A stretch of DNA of 35,136 bases from Candidatus Hemicellulosilyticus sp. P3 (lineage in GTDB: Bacteria > Bacteroidota > Bacteroidia > Bacteroidales > P3): the NCBI GenBank assembly GCA_001543385.1, contig LPNH01000019.1, forward strand, positions 1 through 35,136, in the 5' to 3' direction. The notes under the pieces are model-generated. The model had not been told where the DNA came from. It was given only the letters and a program-made list of their open reading frames with translations, and did no database searches. Positions 1 through 9,576 of this stretch are shown here, piece after piece. Numbering within the stretch: the stretch's first letter is position 1; each line of letters begins with the position of its first letter. The position numbers were made by a program, and so were the translations under genes.

Positions 1-105
1 TTCCCATCCATCGGTTCTGTCTTTGTATTCTGCCGCCATTCTTTCAAACTGTCTTTTGGGAATATAGTCCACAATCTGACTGAAAACGTATCTGCCTTGG
101 TTCAT
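1..105 (-). CDS. IS4-type (DUF4372) transposase, N-terminal fragment
   Basis: Only the first 35 codons are in the window; the gene runs off the left edge. It starts MNQGRYVFSQIVDYIPKRQF, which I recognise as the opening of Bacteroidetes IS4-family transposases that carry an N-terminal DUF4372 domain (usually MNQGKYVF.Q.V.FLPKR.F). The catalytic DDE residues would lie outside the window. The gene points away from the AbiL-like module, so 106-291 should include the end of the insertion sequence. I could not define its terminal inverted repeat or a target duplication. Whether the copy is intact cannot be judged. The family call rests on remembered similarity over a short stretch. Confidence 0.7.
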   Translation of the reverse strand, partial: MNQGRYVFSQIVDYIPKRQFERMAAEYKDRTDGWE

Positions 106-291
106 ACTCGCCTTTTGAATAGTTATCTGTCACTGATAACGTTTTCAAAAGTGCGACAAGCATTTTGATATTTAAAATATTGATATAAAAATTATTATAT
201 TTGAGATTAACAAATTTTAATAGACACTAGTGAAATTGTTTGATTATTACAATATTTTTCAAAATAAAACGTTGTTAATAAAAAAAATAAA
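106..291. other. AT-rich IS-end / AbiL promoter region
   Basis: This very AT-rich stretch lies between the divergently oriented transposase and the AAA-ATPase gene. It must contain the end of the insertion sequence and whatever promoter drives the ATPase. No clean TTTG/TAnnTTTG promoter was found; TATTTTTC at 253-260 is the nearest match and lacks a well-spaced upstream element. No inverted repeat was identified with confidence. Confidence 0.4.
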
Positions 292-1578
292 ATGATAGTA
301 CAATTCTCGTTTAGCAATTTCAAAAGTTTTAAAGATAAAACTGCACTATGTTTTGTCGCTCCCAAAGGAACACAGAAGTATTATACACATAGTTATAGGC
401 GTGGAAATAATATTTTTAAAGTGGCTGCAGTATATGGCGCAAATGCAAGTGGGAAATCCAAACTGTTTGAAGCTTTTAAGTTTATGAGATCTGTTGTGGT
501 ACCGCCAAAGAAGGGTGGGAAAATACCGATGTTGGACTATTGGCAAACAAAGTATGATGCATTTAAATTGAATACATATTCGGTAGAAGATAATTCTTTC
601 TTTGAAGTTGTAGCAATAATTGAAAAAACACAATATCGATACGGGTTTGAGCTCAATAATAGTGAGTTTGTTTCAGAATGGTTGTTTGTTGAAGGTGATG
701 TCGAAGAGAATGTTTTCATGAGGGATAATCAAAAAATCTCTTATAAGAGTAAATATATTAGTCCAGCCATAGCAGATAATATCATTAATGCAAACATGGT
801 ATCCCCGGATGCTAGTTTTTTGGTCATTTTGCAGACGTTTAATGATTCATTGGCAAAAAAGGTTGTAAAATGGTTTGAGGATGTAAAAGTTATTTCCGCA
901 AATAACATAGGTGCCTCTATGCCAATATCTGCATTGACTCAAAATGATCCCAAAAGGAGCATTGTAGCCTTTCTAAAATCATTTGACATTAATATTGAGG
1001 ATATTACGCCCCACGAGATGAATGTAGACGAAATCCCAGAAAAGATAAAAGCCATGATAGGCGAGGATGAGTTAAAAGGAAATGTTTATGATGGTATACG
1101 AGCAGCACACAAAAGGTACAATAAAAGGTACGAGCGAGTTGATGATATATGGTTTTCTTTAGAAAAAGATGAATCATATGGGACCAATCGCCTTTTAAGC
1201 CTTAGTTGGCCAATAATAAAATCCCTAAAAGAAGGATATGTGATTTTTATTGACGAATTTGATAGTGGTATTCATCCCATTATTGCCAGATTTATAATCG
1301 AATTGTTTTATAGAGAAGAATTTTCATCTCAATTAATAATTAACACGCAAAACACATCGTTGTTAAATAGTAAGACATCAAATAATAAAAAATTGTTTGG
1401 TAAAGATCAGATTTTTTTAGTTTATAAAAATCGTTATGGGGAATCCTCTCTAACATCTTTGTCAGAATATGGACTTAATTTACATGATAATTTAGAAAAA
1501 TTATATATGGAGGGTGACTTTGGTGCAATTCCATATATTGTAATGGATAGAATGAACGACATCCTTCAAAACAAATAG
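292..1578 (+). CDS. AAA-family ATPase, RloA/AbiLi-like defence protein
   Basis: This 428-residue protein has the layout of AAA_15/AAA_21 (OLD-like, RecF/SMC-type) ATPases. The start MIVQFSFSNFKSFKD is the usual first strand and FxSF motif. The Walker A box is GANASGKS at residues 49-56, and the Walker B box ends FIDEFDSGIHP with D321 and E322. Such ATPases pair with a Toprim/RloB-like partner in abortive-infection systems (AbiL) and were first named R-linked ORFs in Campylobacter hsd loci. Here the partner follows after 30 bp, and hsdR comes next. The gene is strikingly AT-rich compared with hsdR and the core genes, which suggests acquisition from elsewhere. The likely role is sensing infection and controlling its partner (inference). 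The precise subtype (RloA, AbiLi, PARIS-type) cannot be settled here. Confidence 0.85.
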   Translation: MIVQFSFSNFKSFKDKTALCFVAPKGTQKYYTHSYRRGNNIFKVAAVYGANASGKSKLFEAFKFMRSVVVPPKKGGKIPMLDYWQTKYDAFKLNTYSVEDNSFFEVVAIIEKTQYRYGFELNNSEFVSEWLFVEGDVEENVFMRDNQKISYKSKYISPAIADNIINANMVSPDASFLVILQTFNDSLAKKVVKWFEDVKVISANNIGASMPISALTQNDPKRSIVAFLKSFDINIEDITPHEMNVDEIPEKIKAMIGEDELKGNVYDGIRAAHKRYNKRYERVDDIWFSLEKDESYGTNRLLSLSWPIIKSLKEGYVIFIDEFDSGIHPIIARFIIELFYREEFSSQLIINTQNTSLLNSKTSNNKKLFGKDQIFLVYKNRYGESSLTSLSEYGLNLHDNLEKLYMEGDFGAIPYIVMDRMNDILQNK

Positions 1579-1608
1579 TAATGCCTTTTGATATAAATAG
1601 TCTTCCCT

Positions 1609-2319
1609 ATGCGCAACAATATAAAACGAAGTTTGCCTCCAAAATTCATAATATACGTAGAAGGTCGAAACACAGAACCGAGTTACTTTAACCTATTAAA
1701 AAGGGCAAATGCAATGGTTTATCCAATTAAGATACATCAAGGTAAGGGAATAGGTTCTTGTATTCAATTTGTAGAGGATGCTGAAGGCCATTTTAATTCT
1801 CTAAACAAAGAAGATCGAATAAAATACAAACAAAAATGGCTAGTTTTTGATTACGATGGTCATGAAGACTTTCCCTTGGCTATAAAAAAAGCAAGGGAAG
1901 ATGGTTTCCATGTTGCTTTTTCAAGTATGTGTATTGAGTATTGGTTTTTGCTCCATTTTATTAACCATGATGGCACTCCCATACCACTGAGTGCTCAAAG
2001 CCATTCGAAAGCACAAATAGATCGGTTGAATGCATTCATTGACAAATACAATAAAAAAAATCCGCAGAATAGACCAATTGAGCAATATGATACAAGCAAA
2101 GAAGTTAAAGATGACTTGTTCGATTTAATGTTGTCGGAAGATTCTGTTACTCATAACCGAAGAATAATTGATGCTTATCGTCGTGCAAAAAAAATACATT
2201 TATCGAAAAAAACAAAAGGTGCTGAGTTCTCGGAATCCGTAACAACTATATATGAATTACTGAAAGAATTAGGTGTCATTCTCGATGATGGAGAATCGAT
2301 TTCTATAAATATCATGTAG
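1609..2319 (+). CDS. RloB/AbiLii-like Toprim-type effector
   Basis: This 236-residue protein matches the RloB family seen in AbiLii. The first strand ends in IYVEGRNTEPSYF, placing an acidic residue at E18 and the typical TEPxYF segment. FDYDGH follows at residues 80-85, giving the paired aspartates (D81, D83) of a Toprim-like metal site. EYWFLLHF at 110-117 is the conserved RloB W-LLHF motif. Toprim proteins of this kind are thought to be nucleases activated when the partner ATPase senses a phage; that role is inferred here. It sits 30 bp after the ATPase and its stop is 4 bp before the hsdR start, so all three are probably translated from one message. It is as AT-rich as the ATPase gene. 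Confidence 0.82.
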   Translation: MRNNIKRSLPPKFIIYVEGRNTEPSYFNLLKRANAMVYPIKIHQGKGIGSCIQFVEDAEGHFNSLNKEDRIKYKQKWLVFDYDGHEDFPLAIKKAREDGFHVAFSSMCIEYWFLLHFINHDGTPIPLSAQSHSKAQIDRLNAFIDKYNKKNPQNRPIEQYDTSKEVKDDLFDLMLSEDSVTHNRRIIDAYRRAKKIHLSKKTKGAEFSESVTTIYELLKELGVILDDGESISINIM

Positions 2320-2323
2320 CTGA

Positions 2324-5300
2324 ATGCCCAAGCTGACGGAATCGGACATTGAGCAGATGACCATCGAGATATTGCAGAGTCGTGGATATGAATACTTTTA
2401 CGGCCCTGATATCGCGCCGGATGGAACTACCCCCATGCGGACGACGTTGGGCGAGGTGGTGCTGCGCGAGAAGCTGGAGGCGGCGGTGCGGCGGCTCAAC
2501 CCGTCGCTGCCCGCTGCGGTACTCGACGAGGCCGTCAAGACGGTGCTGCGCATCGGCTCCACCGACCTGCTGGCCGACAACGAGCAGTTCCACGACCTGC
2601 TGACGCAGGGCGTGACGGTGTCGGTCTATGAACAGGGCGAGGAGCGGGGCAAGAAGGTGTGGCTGGTGGACTTCGACGACCCATGGAACAACGACTTCAC
2701 GGTGGTCAACCAGTTCACCGTCGTGGAGAACAGCCACAACCTGCGGCCCGACGTGGTGCTGTTCGTCAACGGTCTGCCGCTGGTGGTGATGGAACTGAAG
2801 AACGCCGCCGACGAGGAGGCCACCATCACCGCCGCCTACAATCAGATAGAGACCTACAAGGCGCAGATACCGTCGCTGTTCATCTACAACGAACTGATAG
2901 TTATCTCCGACGGCTTGGAAGCCCGCGCCGGCTCGCTGTCGGCAGGGCTGAGCCGCTATTCGGCTTGGAAGAGCGAGGACGGCGAGACCGTAGCTTCGCA
3001 TCTGGTAGGCGAGCTGGAGGTACTGTTGCGCGGAATGCTGAACAAGGAGACCCTGCTCGACCTTGTGCGCTCGTTCACCGTCTTCGAGAAAGACAAACAT
3101 GAGGACAAGGCCACAGGCCAGCTGACCATCACCACGGTGAAGAAGGTGGCTGCCTACCATCAGTACTATGCCGTCAACAAGGCTGTGGAGTCCACCCTCC
3201 GTGCCACAGGCATCAACAGCGCTGCCCCCAAGGCTGCCGAATCGCCAGAGAATTTTGGATTCAAGACCGTCAAGGAACAGCAGACCGGCGACCACCGCGC
3301 CGGTGTGGTGTGGCACACGCAGGGCAGCGGCAAATCTTTGTCGATGGTGTTCTACACAGGCAAGATAGTGCAGCGGCTGAACAACCCCACAGTGGTTGTC
3401 ATCACCGACCGCAACGACCTCGATGACCAGCTCTTCGAGACCTTTGTGGCCTCCAAGCAGCTGCTGCGTCAGACACCCGTGCAGGCCGACAGCCGCGACC
3501 ATCTGAAGCACCTGTTGCAGGTGCAGTCGGGAGGTGTGGTCTTCACCACCATACAGAAATTCCAGCCCGAGGAGGGCAACCAATACGACCAGCTGACCGA
3601 CCGCACCAACGTGGTGGTGATAGCCGACGAGGCGCACCGCACACAGTATGGCTTCGGCGCCAAGACCCACGAGGTGCGCAACGAGGCCGACGAGGTGGTG
3701 GGCTCGGAAATCAAATATGGCTTCGCCAAGTACCTGCGCGACGCGCTGCCCAACGCCACCTATATCGGCTTCACCGGCACGCCCATCGAGCTGAGCGACA
3801 AGAACACGCCTGCTGTCTTCGGCAACTATATCGACGTCTACGACATCGCGCAGGCTGTGGAGGACGGGGCCACGGTGCGCATCTACTATGAGAGCCGCCT
3901 GGCCAAAGTGGAATTGAGTGCCGAGGGGCGCAAGCTGGTCGAGGAACTGGACAAAGAACTCGACGTGAAAGAGATGGACGACGTTCAAAAAGCCAAAGCC
4001 AAATGGACACAGCTGGAAGCCCTCATCGGCAGTCCCAACCGTGTGAAGAACATCGCTCGCGACATTGTGGAACACTTCGAGGCGCGCCAGCATGTGTTCG
4101 AAGGCAAGGCGATGGTAGTGGCTATGAGCCGAAGAATCGCCGTGGAACTATACGACGAAATAGTAAAGCTACGTCCCGAATGGCACAGCGACGACCTGAA
4201 GAAAGGCGCCATCAAGGTGGTGATGACCACCGCCGCCAGCGACGGCCCTTCTATCGCCAAGCACCATACCACCAAGGCCGACCGTCGTATGTTGGCCGAC
4301 CGTATGAAAGACCCCGACGACGAACTGAAGCTGGTCATCGTTCGCGATATGTGGCTCACCGGCTTTGATGTGCCTTGTCTGCATACCCTCTATATCGACA
4401 AGCCCATGCGAGGCCACAACCTGATGCAGGCCATCGCCCGTGTGAACCGTGTCTACAAGGACAAGCCTGGCGGCTTGGTGGTGGACTACCTCGGCATTGC
4501 ATCCGACCTGCGCGAGGCGTTGTCGTTCTATTCCGACTCCGGCGGCAAGGGCGATCCCACCCAGCAGCAGGAACAGGCCGTGGCCCTGATGCAAGAAAAG
4601 CTGGAGGTGGTGCAGCAGATGCTCCACGGTCTCGACTACAGGCAATATTTCGCAGCCGATACTGCTGGTAAGCTGTCGTGGATACTCAAGACCGAGGATT
4701 TTGTGCTGGGATTGGACGACGGCAAGAAACGCTTCGTCAACGAAGTGACGGCACTGGGCAAGGCCTTCGCCCTTGCGGTGCCCCACGAAGCGGCTGTGGA
4801 GGTGAAAGACGAAGTCTCCTTCTTCCAGGCCGTCAAAGCGCGCCTGTGCAAGTTCGACGCCAAGCCCGGTGGACACTCCAACGAAGAGATAGAGACCACC
4901 ATCAGGCAGGTGATAGACCGCGCCCTGGTGTCGGAACAGGTGATAGACCTCTTCGATGCCGCCGGCATCAAGAAGCCCGACATCTCCATCCTCTCCGAGG
5001 AGTTTCTGCTGGGCCTAAAGGATATGGAGCACAAAAACATCGCCCTCGAGGTGCTGCGCAAACTGCTCAACGACGAGATACAGAGCCGCATGAAGACCAA
5101 TCTCGTCGAAGGACGCACGCTGATGGAGATGCTCGACGGCTCCATCACCCGCTACCACAACAAGATTATCTCCGCGGCCGAAGTCATCGACGAGCTCATC
5201 GAGCTGAGCAAGCATATTGTCGAGAGCGACAGCGCGGCACAGGAGATGGGTTTGGAGCCCTATGAATACGCCTTCTATACCGCCGTGGCCGACAACGAGA

Positions 5301-5557
5301 GCGCACTGGAGCTGATGGGCAAAGAGAAGCTGCGTGAACTGGCCGTGGTGCTCACCGAAACCATCCGCAGGAACTCGACCATTGACTGGACCATCAAGAC
5401 CACGGTCCGTGCCAAGATGAAGGTGGCTGTCAAGCGCCTGCTGCGTAAGTTCGGCTACCCGCCCGACATGGAGCAGCTGGCCACCGACACGGTGCTCAAA
5501 CAGGCCGAGTTGATCGCTTCCGGGCTGGCGGCGGCTGATATGAGGCAGCGCACGTGA
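2324..5557 (+). CDS. hsdR: Type I restriction enzyme, R subunit
   Basis: This 1077-residue protein is the motor/endonuclease subunit of a type I restriction-modification complex; it translocates and cuts unmodified DNA. The nuclease motif is visible as RPDVVLF (D143) followed by MELKN (E157, K159). The helicase core has Walker A TQGSGKS near residue 333, the DEAH box in [11 protein letters not shown] near 435, and GFTGTP near 482. The C-terminal region looks like the usual HsdM/HsdS-contacting domain, and the length is normal. The start ATG lies 4 bp after the rloB-like stop. Base composition jumps from AT-rich to GC-rich within about 50 bp of this start. No hsdM or hsdS is in the window; they may lie beyond the transposase on the left, or HsdR may be orphaned. 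Confidence 0.95.
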   Translation: MPKLTESDIEQMTIEILQSRGYEYFYGPDIAPDGTTPMRTTLGEVVLREKLEAAVRRLNPSLPAAVLDEAVKTVLRIGSTDLLADNEQFHDLLTQGVTVSVYEQGEERGKKVWLVDFDDPWNNDFTVVNQFTVVENSHNLRPDVVLFVNGLPLVVMELKNAADEEATITAAYNQIETYKAQIPSLFIYNELIVISDGLEARAGSLSAGLSRYSAWKSEDGETVASHLVGELEVLLRGMLNKETLLDLVRSFTVFEKDKHEDKATGQLTITTVKKVAAYHQYYAVNKAVESTLRATGINSAAPKAAESPENFGFKTVKEQQTGDHRAGVVWHTQGSGKSLSMVFYTGKIVQRLNNPTVVVITDRNDLDDQLFETFVASKQLLRQTPVQADSRDHLKHLLQVQSGGVVFTTIQKFQPEEGNQYDQLTDRTNVVVIADEAHRTQYGFGAKTHEVRNEADEVVGSEIKYGFAKYLRDALPNATYIGFTGTPIELSDKNTPAVFGNYIDVYDIAQAVEDGATVRIYYESRLAKVELSAEGRKLVEELDKELDVKEMDDVQKAKAKWTQLEALIGSPNRVKNIARDIVEHFEARQHVFEGKAMVVAMSRRIAVELYDEIVKLRPEWHSDDLKKGAIKVVMTTAASDGPSIAKHHTTKADRRMLADRMKDPDDELKLVIVRDMWLTGFDVPCLHTLYIDKPMRGHNLMQAIARVNRVYKDKPGGLVVDYLGIASDLREALSFYSDSGGKGDPTQQQEQAVALMQEKLEVVQQMLHGLDYRQYFAADTAGKLSWILKTEDFVLGLDDGKKRFVNEVTALGKAFALAVPHEAAVEVKDEVSFFQAVKARLCKFDAKPGGHSNEEIETTIRQVIDRALVSEQVIDLFDAAGIKKPDISILSEEFLLGLKDMEHKNIALEVLRKLLNDEIQSRMKTNLVEGRTLMEMLDGSITRYHNKIISAAEVIDELIELSKHIVESDSAAQEMGLEPYEYAFYTAVADNESALELMGKEKLRELAVVLTETIRRNSTIDWTIKTTVRAKMKVAVKRLLRKFGYPPDMEQLATDTVLKQAELIASGLAAADMRQRT

Positions 5558-5654
5558 CGGCGGAGACCATGCGGGCTGGGAGCGAGCACCGGCTTGCGAG
5601 GCTCCGATGAACTTTGTGCGGGATGATTCGTATCGAACGAATAAGGTTTTTTCG

Positions 5655-5662
5655 TATATTTG
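5655..5662 (+). promoter_or_regulatory. -7 element TATATTTG for the DPP-IV gene
   Basis: TATATTTG followed by C matches the Bacteroidetes -7 consensus TAnnTTTG and lies 33 bp before the peptidase start codon. No convincing TTTG element was found at the -33 position. A short imperfect palindrome, TTCGT-atcga-ACGAA, lies just upstream at about 5628-5642 and could be a regulator site, though nothing else supports this. Confidence 0.7.
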
Positions 5663-5695
5663 CAGTTTGAATTGTTTATTTGCTGCCTGTAGATT

Positions 5696-7891
5696 ATGAA
5701 AAGATTTTTATTGTTTTCGTTTTTGGCGACGGCGTTGTTGCCGGCGTTGGCCCAAAGCCCCGCCGTTCCGGCGCAAGGGAAAAGCATCACACTTGAGGAT
5801 ATATGGACCAACCGCACTTTTGCCCCCCATGGCATCCGTGCTGTGCAGCCCATGAATGACGGCGAGCACTATTGTGTGCTGACCGCTACGGGTGTGGACT
5901 GCTATTCCTATGCCAGCGGTGAACGCCAGTATGCGGTCTGCTTCTTCCAGGAGCCGGGAGCCAAAGCCAAGGTGCGTCCGCTGCCGCCCATTGAGAGTTA
6001 CGCTTTCGACGCTGCCGAGCGCCAGCTGCTGCTCAGCTCCGGCTATGAGCCCATCTACCGTCACAGCGGCAAGTCGGACTATTATCTCTACAATATCGAG
6101 ACCAAGACATTCACCCAGTTGTCGAAGGGCGGCAAGCAGCGCCTGACAACCTTCTCGCCCGACGGCACCAAGGTGGCGTTTGTGCGCGACAACAATCTGT
6201 TCTATATGGATCTTGCCACGCTCCAGGAACACCGGATCACGACGGACGGTGCGTTCAACAAGATTATCTACGGCACCACCGACTGGGTGTACGAGGAGGA
6301 ATTTTCCATCACCGAGGGTTTCAGCTGGAGTCCCGACAGCCGCCGCATCGCTTTCTACCGTTTCGACGAGAGCCGTGTGAAGGAGTATGAGATGCAGATG
6401 TGGGGCGAGCTCTATCCGGACGGCTACCGCTACAAGTACCCCAAGGCCGGCGAGGACAACTCTGTGGTGGATATATGGATTTACGATCTGGACGGTGACT
6501 CGGTCTCCCGTCCCGCCTTGGGTAGCGAGAATGACCAGTATCTTCCGCGGTTCCAGTGGACTGCCGACCCCGGCCGGCTGGCGGTGATGCGTCTGAACCG
6601 CCTGCAGAACCGCATGGAGCTGTTGCTGGTCGACGCGGCCACCCTCGAGGTGACCCCCCTCTACACCGAGGAGGATCCGGCCTATGTCGAGGTGCCGGAC
6701 ACCTGGCGTTTCCTTGCCGACGGCAAGCACTTCCTCATCACCAGCGAGCAGTCGGGCTATAATCATGTCTATCTCTACGACATGAAGGGCAGAATGGTGC
6801 GCCAGATAACCACGGGCGACTACGACGTGGTGTCGGTGTGTGGCATCGATGAGCAAAACAAGCGCATCTATTACACCTCCCATGAGAGTTCGCCCGTCAA
6901 CACCGATTTCTACAGCATCGGTTTTGACGGCAAGAAAAAGAAGTGTCTGAGCCCGGCCGAAGGCACTTATGCCGTCACGATGGGCAAAGGCTGCAAATAT
7001 TACTTCGAGTCGTTCAGCACGGCCAATACTGCGCCGGTGTTCTCCATCCGCCGCGCCGACGGTTCTCTGGTGAAAACTGTCGAGGGCAACACACAGCTGC
7101 AGGCGCGTATGGAGCAGTATGGCGCCAACCGCAAGGAGTTCGGCTATTTCACCACTTCGCAGGGCACAGAGTTGAACTATTATATCATCCTGCCGCCGGA
7201 TTTCGATTCCACACAGCAGTACCCGCTTTTTTTCTACGTTTACGGCGGGCCGGGCAACCAGCAGGTGCGCAATGCTTACGACTATTATGACAACTATTGG
7301 TTCCACATGCTCAGCCAGAAAGGTTATGTGGTGGTGTGTTTCGACGGCCGGGGCACGGGGGGGCGTGGCGCTGCCTTTAAAAAGCAGACATACCGCGACC
7401 TGGGGCGCATGGAGTGCGAGGACGCTATTGAGGCGGCACGCTATTTCGGCGCCCAGCCTTGGATCGACGCCGCGCGTATCGGTATTTTCGGATGGAGCTT
7501 TGGCGGATACCTGTCGACGCTGGCCATCCTGAAGGGCAACGATGTATTCAAGGCGGCCATTGCCGTGGCGCCGGTCACATCGTGGCGTTTCTACGACAAT
7601 ATTTACACCGAGCGTTTCCTGCAGCGTCCTCAGGACAATCCCGAGGGGTATGACGACAATTCACCGCTTCTTTTCGCAGACAGGCTGCAGGGCGATTATC
7701 TGCTGGTGCACGGCACTGGCGACGACAATGTGCATTTTCAGAACACAGCGGCCATGGCCGAGGCGCTTGAGCGGGCCGGCAAGCAGTTCGAAATGCGCAT
7801 CTACCCCAACAAGAACCATAGTATTCTGGGTGCCCGGACACGGCTCAACCTCTACGAGTTGATGACGGATTTCCTGTTACGCAAGCTGTAG
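5696..7891 (+). CDS. dpp4: Dipeptidyl peptidase IV (S9B prolyl oligopeptidase family)
   Basis: This 731-residue exported peptidase should remove Xaa-Pro dipeptides from peptide N-termini. A signal peptide, MKRFLLFSFLATALLPALAQ, opens the protein. The middle (about residues 100-470) is the beta-propeller and carries DWVYEEE with E200-E202, the double-glutamate motif that binds the substrate amino terminus and marks DPP-IV rather than prolyl oligopeptidase. The C-terminal alpha/beta hydrolase has Ser601 in GWSFGGY, Asp676 in HGTGDDNVHF and His708 in NKNHS, the same order and spacing as human DPP4. Length is normal. It has its own upstream -7 element and appears monocistronic. Similar enzymes feed peptide fermentation in Porphyromonas and its relatives. 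Confidence 0.95.
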   Translation: MKRFLLFSFLATALLPALAQSPAVPAQGKSITLEDIWTNRTFAPHGIRAVQPMNDGEHYCVLTATGVDCYSYASGERQYAVCFFQEPGAKAKVRPLPPIESYAFDAAERQLLLSSGYEPIYRHSGKSDYYLYNIETKTFTQLSKGGKQRLTTFSPDGTKVAFVRDNNLFYMDLATLQEHRITTDGAFNKIIYGTTDWVYEEEFSITEGFSWSPDSRRIAFYRFDESRVKEYEMQMWGELYPDGYRYKYPKAGEDNSVVDIWIYDLDGDSVSRPALGSENDQYLPRFQWTADPGRLAVMRLNRLQNRMELLLVDAATLEVTPLYTEEDPAYVEVPDTWRFLADGKHFLITSEQSGYNHVYLYDMKGRMVRQITTGDYDVVSVCGIDEQNKRIYYTSHESSPVNTDFYSIGFDGKKKKCLSPAEGTYAVTMGKGCKYYFESFSTANTAPVFSIRRADGSLVKTVEGNTQLQARMEQYGANRKEFGYFTTSQGTELNYYIILPPDFDSTQQYPLFFYVYGGPGNQQVRNAYDYYDNYWFHMLSQKGYVVVCFDGRGTGGRGAAFKKQTYRDLGRMECEDAIEAARYFGAQPWIDAARIGIFGWSFGGYLSTLAILKGNDVFKAAIAVAPVTSWRFYDNIYTERFLQRPQDNPEGYDDNSPLLFADRLQGDYLLVHGTGDDNVHFQNTAAMAEALERAGKQFEMRIYPNKNHSILGARTRLNLYELMTDFLLRKL

Positions 7892-7964
7892 CATGCCAAC
7901 GGCGACAGCACGCCGGCAATGAGGCTTTTGAACCGGGCCGCCCCGAATAATCGTCATTATTTAG

Positions 7965-7972
7965 TATCTTTG
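7965..7972 (+). promoter_or_regulatory. -7 element TATCTTTG very close to an ATG
   Basis: TATCTTTG, followed by CA, is a perfect match to TAnnTTTG. Its last base is only 5 bp before the start codon of the outer-membrane protein gene, so transcription would begin at or within a base or two of the ATG, giving a leaderless or nearly leaderless message. No matching TTTG was seen at -33. Confidence 0.65.
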
Positions 7973-7977
7973 CATCA

Positions 7978-8718
7978 ATGAAAAAAATACTCTTACTGTT
8001 ATCTTTGACCTGTTTGTTGACAGGGGTCGGCCATGCCCAGTTTTCAAATTTCGGCCTGCAGTTAGGCGGCGGCTGGTCGCGTCTGGCCGACGATATCATG
8101 TCGGACGGCGGCACGCTCGGTGTAAACGCGGGTGCTTTCGTGACATTCGACTTCTCCAATTCCCGGTCTGTCTTGGCCAACCGTTTCTATTTGCAGAGCG
8201 GGGTCAGCCTGGTGCGCCGCGGCGGCCACGACGAGGCCGTGTTTGTGGTAACCGACGGTGTCAGCCTGACGAAGAAGGGCTCCGTCGAGGCGTGGTACGT
8301 GCAGGTGCCGTTTTTGGCGTCACTGCGACTGGAACTGCCTGTGCGGAAACCGGGTCACTATGTGACGGCGTTTGCGGGCCCGGCAATCAGCGTAGGCCTT
8401 TTTGGCAAATATCGCTACAGCTCCGAAGACACAGGTAATGCGTCTGTCGAAGTGAATTACTCGATTGATGACGACAAGCCGTTCGACCATATCAGGCGTT
8501 TTGACGTCAGTGTGCTGGCAGGTGTCGGCTACCAATACAAGAACTGGTTTGCCCGGGTGTATCTGGACTATGGCTTTCTGGCCGTTGACGAAGGTGATGA
8601 CATTCTGCGCAAGCTCGAGAACGAGCAGTCCGGAGAAAACAAAAGCACCGCCATACCGAATGCCAATATCGTCTCTTATATGCTGGCCGTCGGCTATCAG
8701 TTTCCCATCCGGCATTAG
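7978..8718 (+). CDS. PorT-like outer-membrane beta-barrel protein
   Basis: This 246-residue protein starts with a clear signal peptide, MKKILLLLSLTCLLTGVGHA, cleaved before QFSNFG. The rest alternates polar and hydrophobic residues with many glycines and aromatics (for example FGLQLGGGWSR, NWFARVYLDYGF, VSYMLAVGYQF), typical of the small Bacteroidetes barrels grouped as PorT-like or outer-membrane beta-barrel (PF13568-type) proteins. It ends in an aromatic-rich final strand, as barrels do. No specific function can be assigned. The start is fixed by the signal peptide, even though the -7 promoter element lies only 5 bp upstream. It is transcribed separately from the peptidase gene. Confidence 0.8.
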   Translation: MKKILLLLSLTCLLTGVGHAQFSNFGLQLGGGWSRLADDIMSDGGTLGVNAGAFVTFDFSNSRSVLANRFYLQSGVSLVRRGGHDEAVFVVTDGVSLTKKGSVEAWYVQVPFLASLRLELPVRKPGHYVTAFAGPAISVGLFGKYRYSSEDTGNASVEVNYSIDDDKPFDHIRRFDVSVLAGVGYQYKNWFARVYLDYGFLAVDEGDDILRKLENEQSGENKSTAIPNANIVSYMLAVGYQFPIRH

Positions 8719-8936
8719 CCGGACGTCCTGGACGGGCGAGCCAATGAGACTATTGGTGTGCGGCGAGGCTTTCGGGGTGTCCTCTCCACCCGCCTTGTGA
8801 TCGCCCTTGGTTTCACCGCAGAAGAGGAGCGACAGTTGTGCGGGCAGGGGGTTGATTCGACATCAAAGACACGATGTACGAAAGGTGTCCGCCTTTATCG
8901 GCTCACTTACGTCAGGTGAATGGGGTTTGAACCAAG

Positions 8937-9566
8937 TTAAATATTGGCGTAGCCCCGCCCGGTTTTGACAATCTGACCATCGACGACCATCTCCGCGAGG
9001 ATGCGGCTGAGCGATGGACGTGCCACGCCCAGCACCTTGGCCACTTCGGCGACATTGTCTATCGCACCGTGGCGGTCGAGGTATTCCTTCACGCGGCCGC
9101 GCAGGCCCGTGACGGCGAAACCGCGCACTTTGTCGGCCAGCATACGGCTACGCACCGACACCTCCTGCAGGAACGTGCGCAGCACCGACGGATGGCTCTG
9201 GAGAAAACGGAAAAAACCGTCGCGGTTGATGAACCACACGGTGGCCTCGGTGGCGGCGGTGATGTCGACGGGCAACGCGTTGTCGGCGGCGAAAAGGAAT
9301 GCCGACGCCAGCACCTGCGGCGCTGTGTGCCGCTCCAACACAATCTCGCGTCCTTCGTCGCTGCCCATACGTCCGGTGATTTCGCCCTGGGTGAGCAGCA
9401 TCAGCGAGCGGCAGGGTTCGCCGGCACGTGACACGATGTCGCCCGCTGCGTAGACCTGTCGCTGATGGGGCGACTGCAGCAACGCCAGCAACTCCGTGTC
9501 GGTGCATCCGGAAAAAAGAGGCATCGACCTCAGCTCCTGTATTTTGTCTGTTCTGATAGTTTGCAT
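8937..9566 (-). CDS. Crp/Fnr-family regulator, HcpR-like
   Basis: The protein has an N-terminal cyclic-nucleotide-binding-type sensor fold (about residues 10-125, with YAAGDIVSRAGEPCRSLMLL typical of its beta-roll), a long dimerisation helix (PSVLRTFLQEVSVRSRMLADKV), and a C-terminal winged helix with the recognition segment VAEVAKVLGVARPSLSRILAEM. I chose the ATG at 9566 (MQTIRTDKIQ, 209 residues) over the in-frame ATG at 9599, because a -7-like element at 9577-9584 lies between them. It lacks the FNR-type cysteine cluster, so it is not an FNR iron-sulfur sensor. A palindrome upstream is shared with hcp. In Porphyromonas and other anaerobes HcpR proteins activate hcp under nitrosative stress; the same role is inferred here from context and the shared site. 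Confidence 0.82.
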   Translation of the reverse strand: MQTIRTDKIQELRSMPLFSGCTDTELLALLQSPHQRQVYAAGDIVSRAGEPCRSLMLLTQGEITGRMGSDEGREIVLERHTAPQVLASAFLFAADNALPVDITAATEATVWFINRDGFFRFLQSHPSVLRTFLQEVSVRSRMLADKVRGFAVTGLRGRVKEYLDRHGAIDNVAEVAKVLGVARPSLSRILAEMVVDGQIVKTGRGYANI

Positions 9567-9576
9567 TTTCAATTTA

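Noticed and set aside
2312..4093. A 593-codon open frame on the minus strand opposite hsdR.
   Set aside because: It is antisense to a certain gene, in GC-rich DNA where long shadow frames are common, and its translation is a low-complexity mix of His, Val, Leu and Gln with no domain.
5708..7306. A 532-codon minus-strand open frame opposite the DPP-IV gene.
   Set aside because: It is a shadow of a gene with all its catalytic residues intact; no recognisable motifs and no promoter.
7892..7925. Hairpin TGCC..GGCG/CGCC..GGCA as the DPP-IV terminator.
   Set aside because: The stem is interrupted and no T-run follows; not convincing as an intrinsic terminator.
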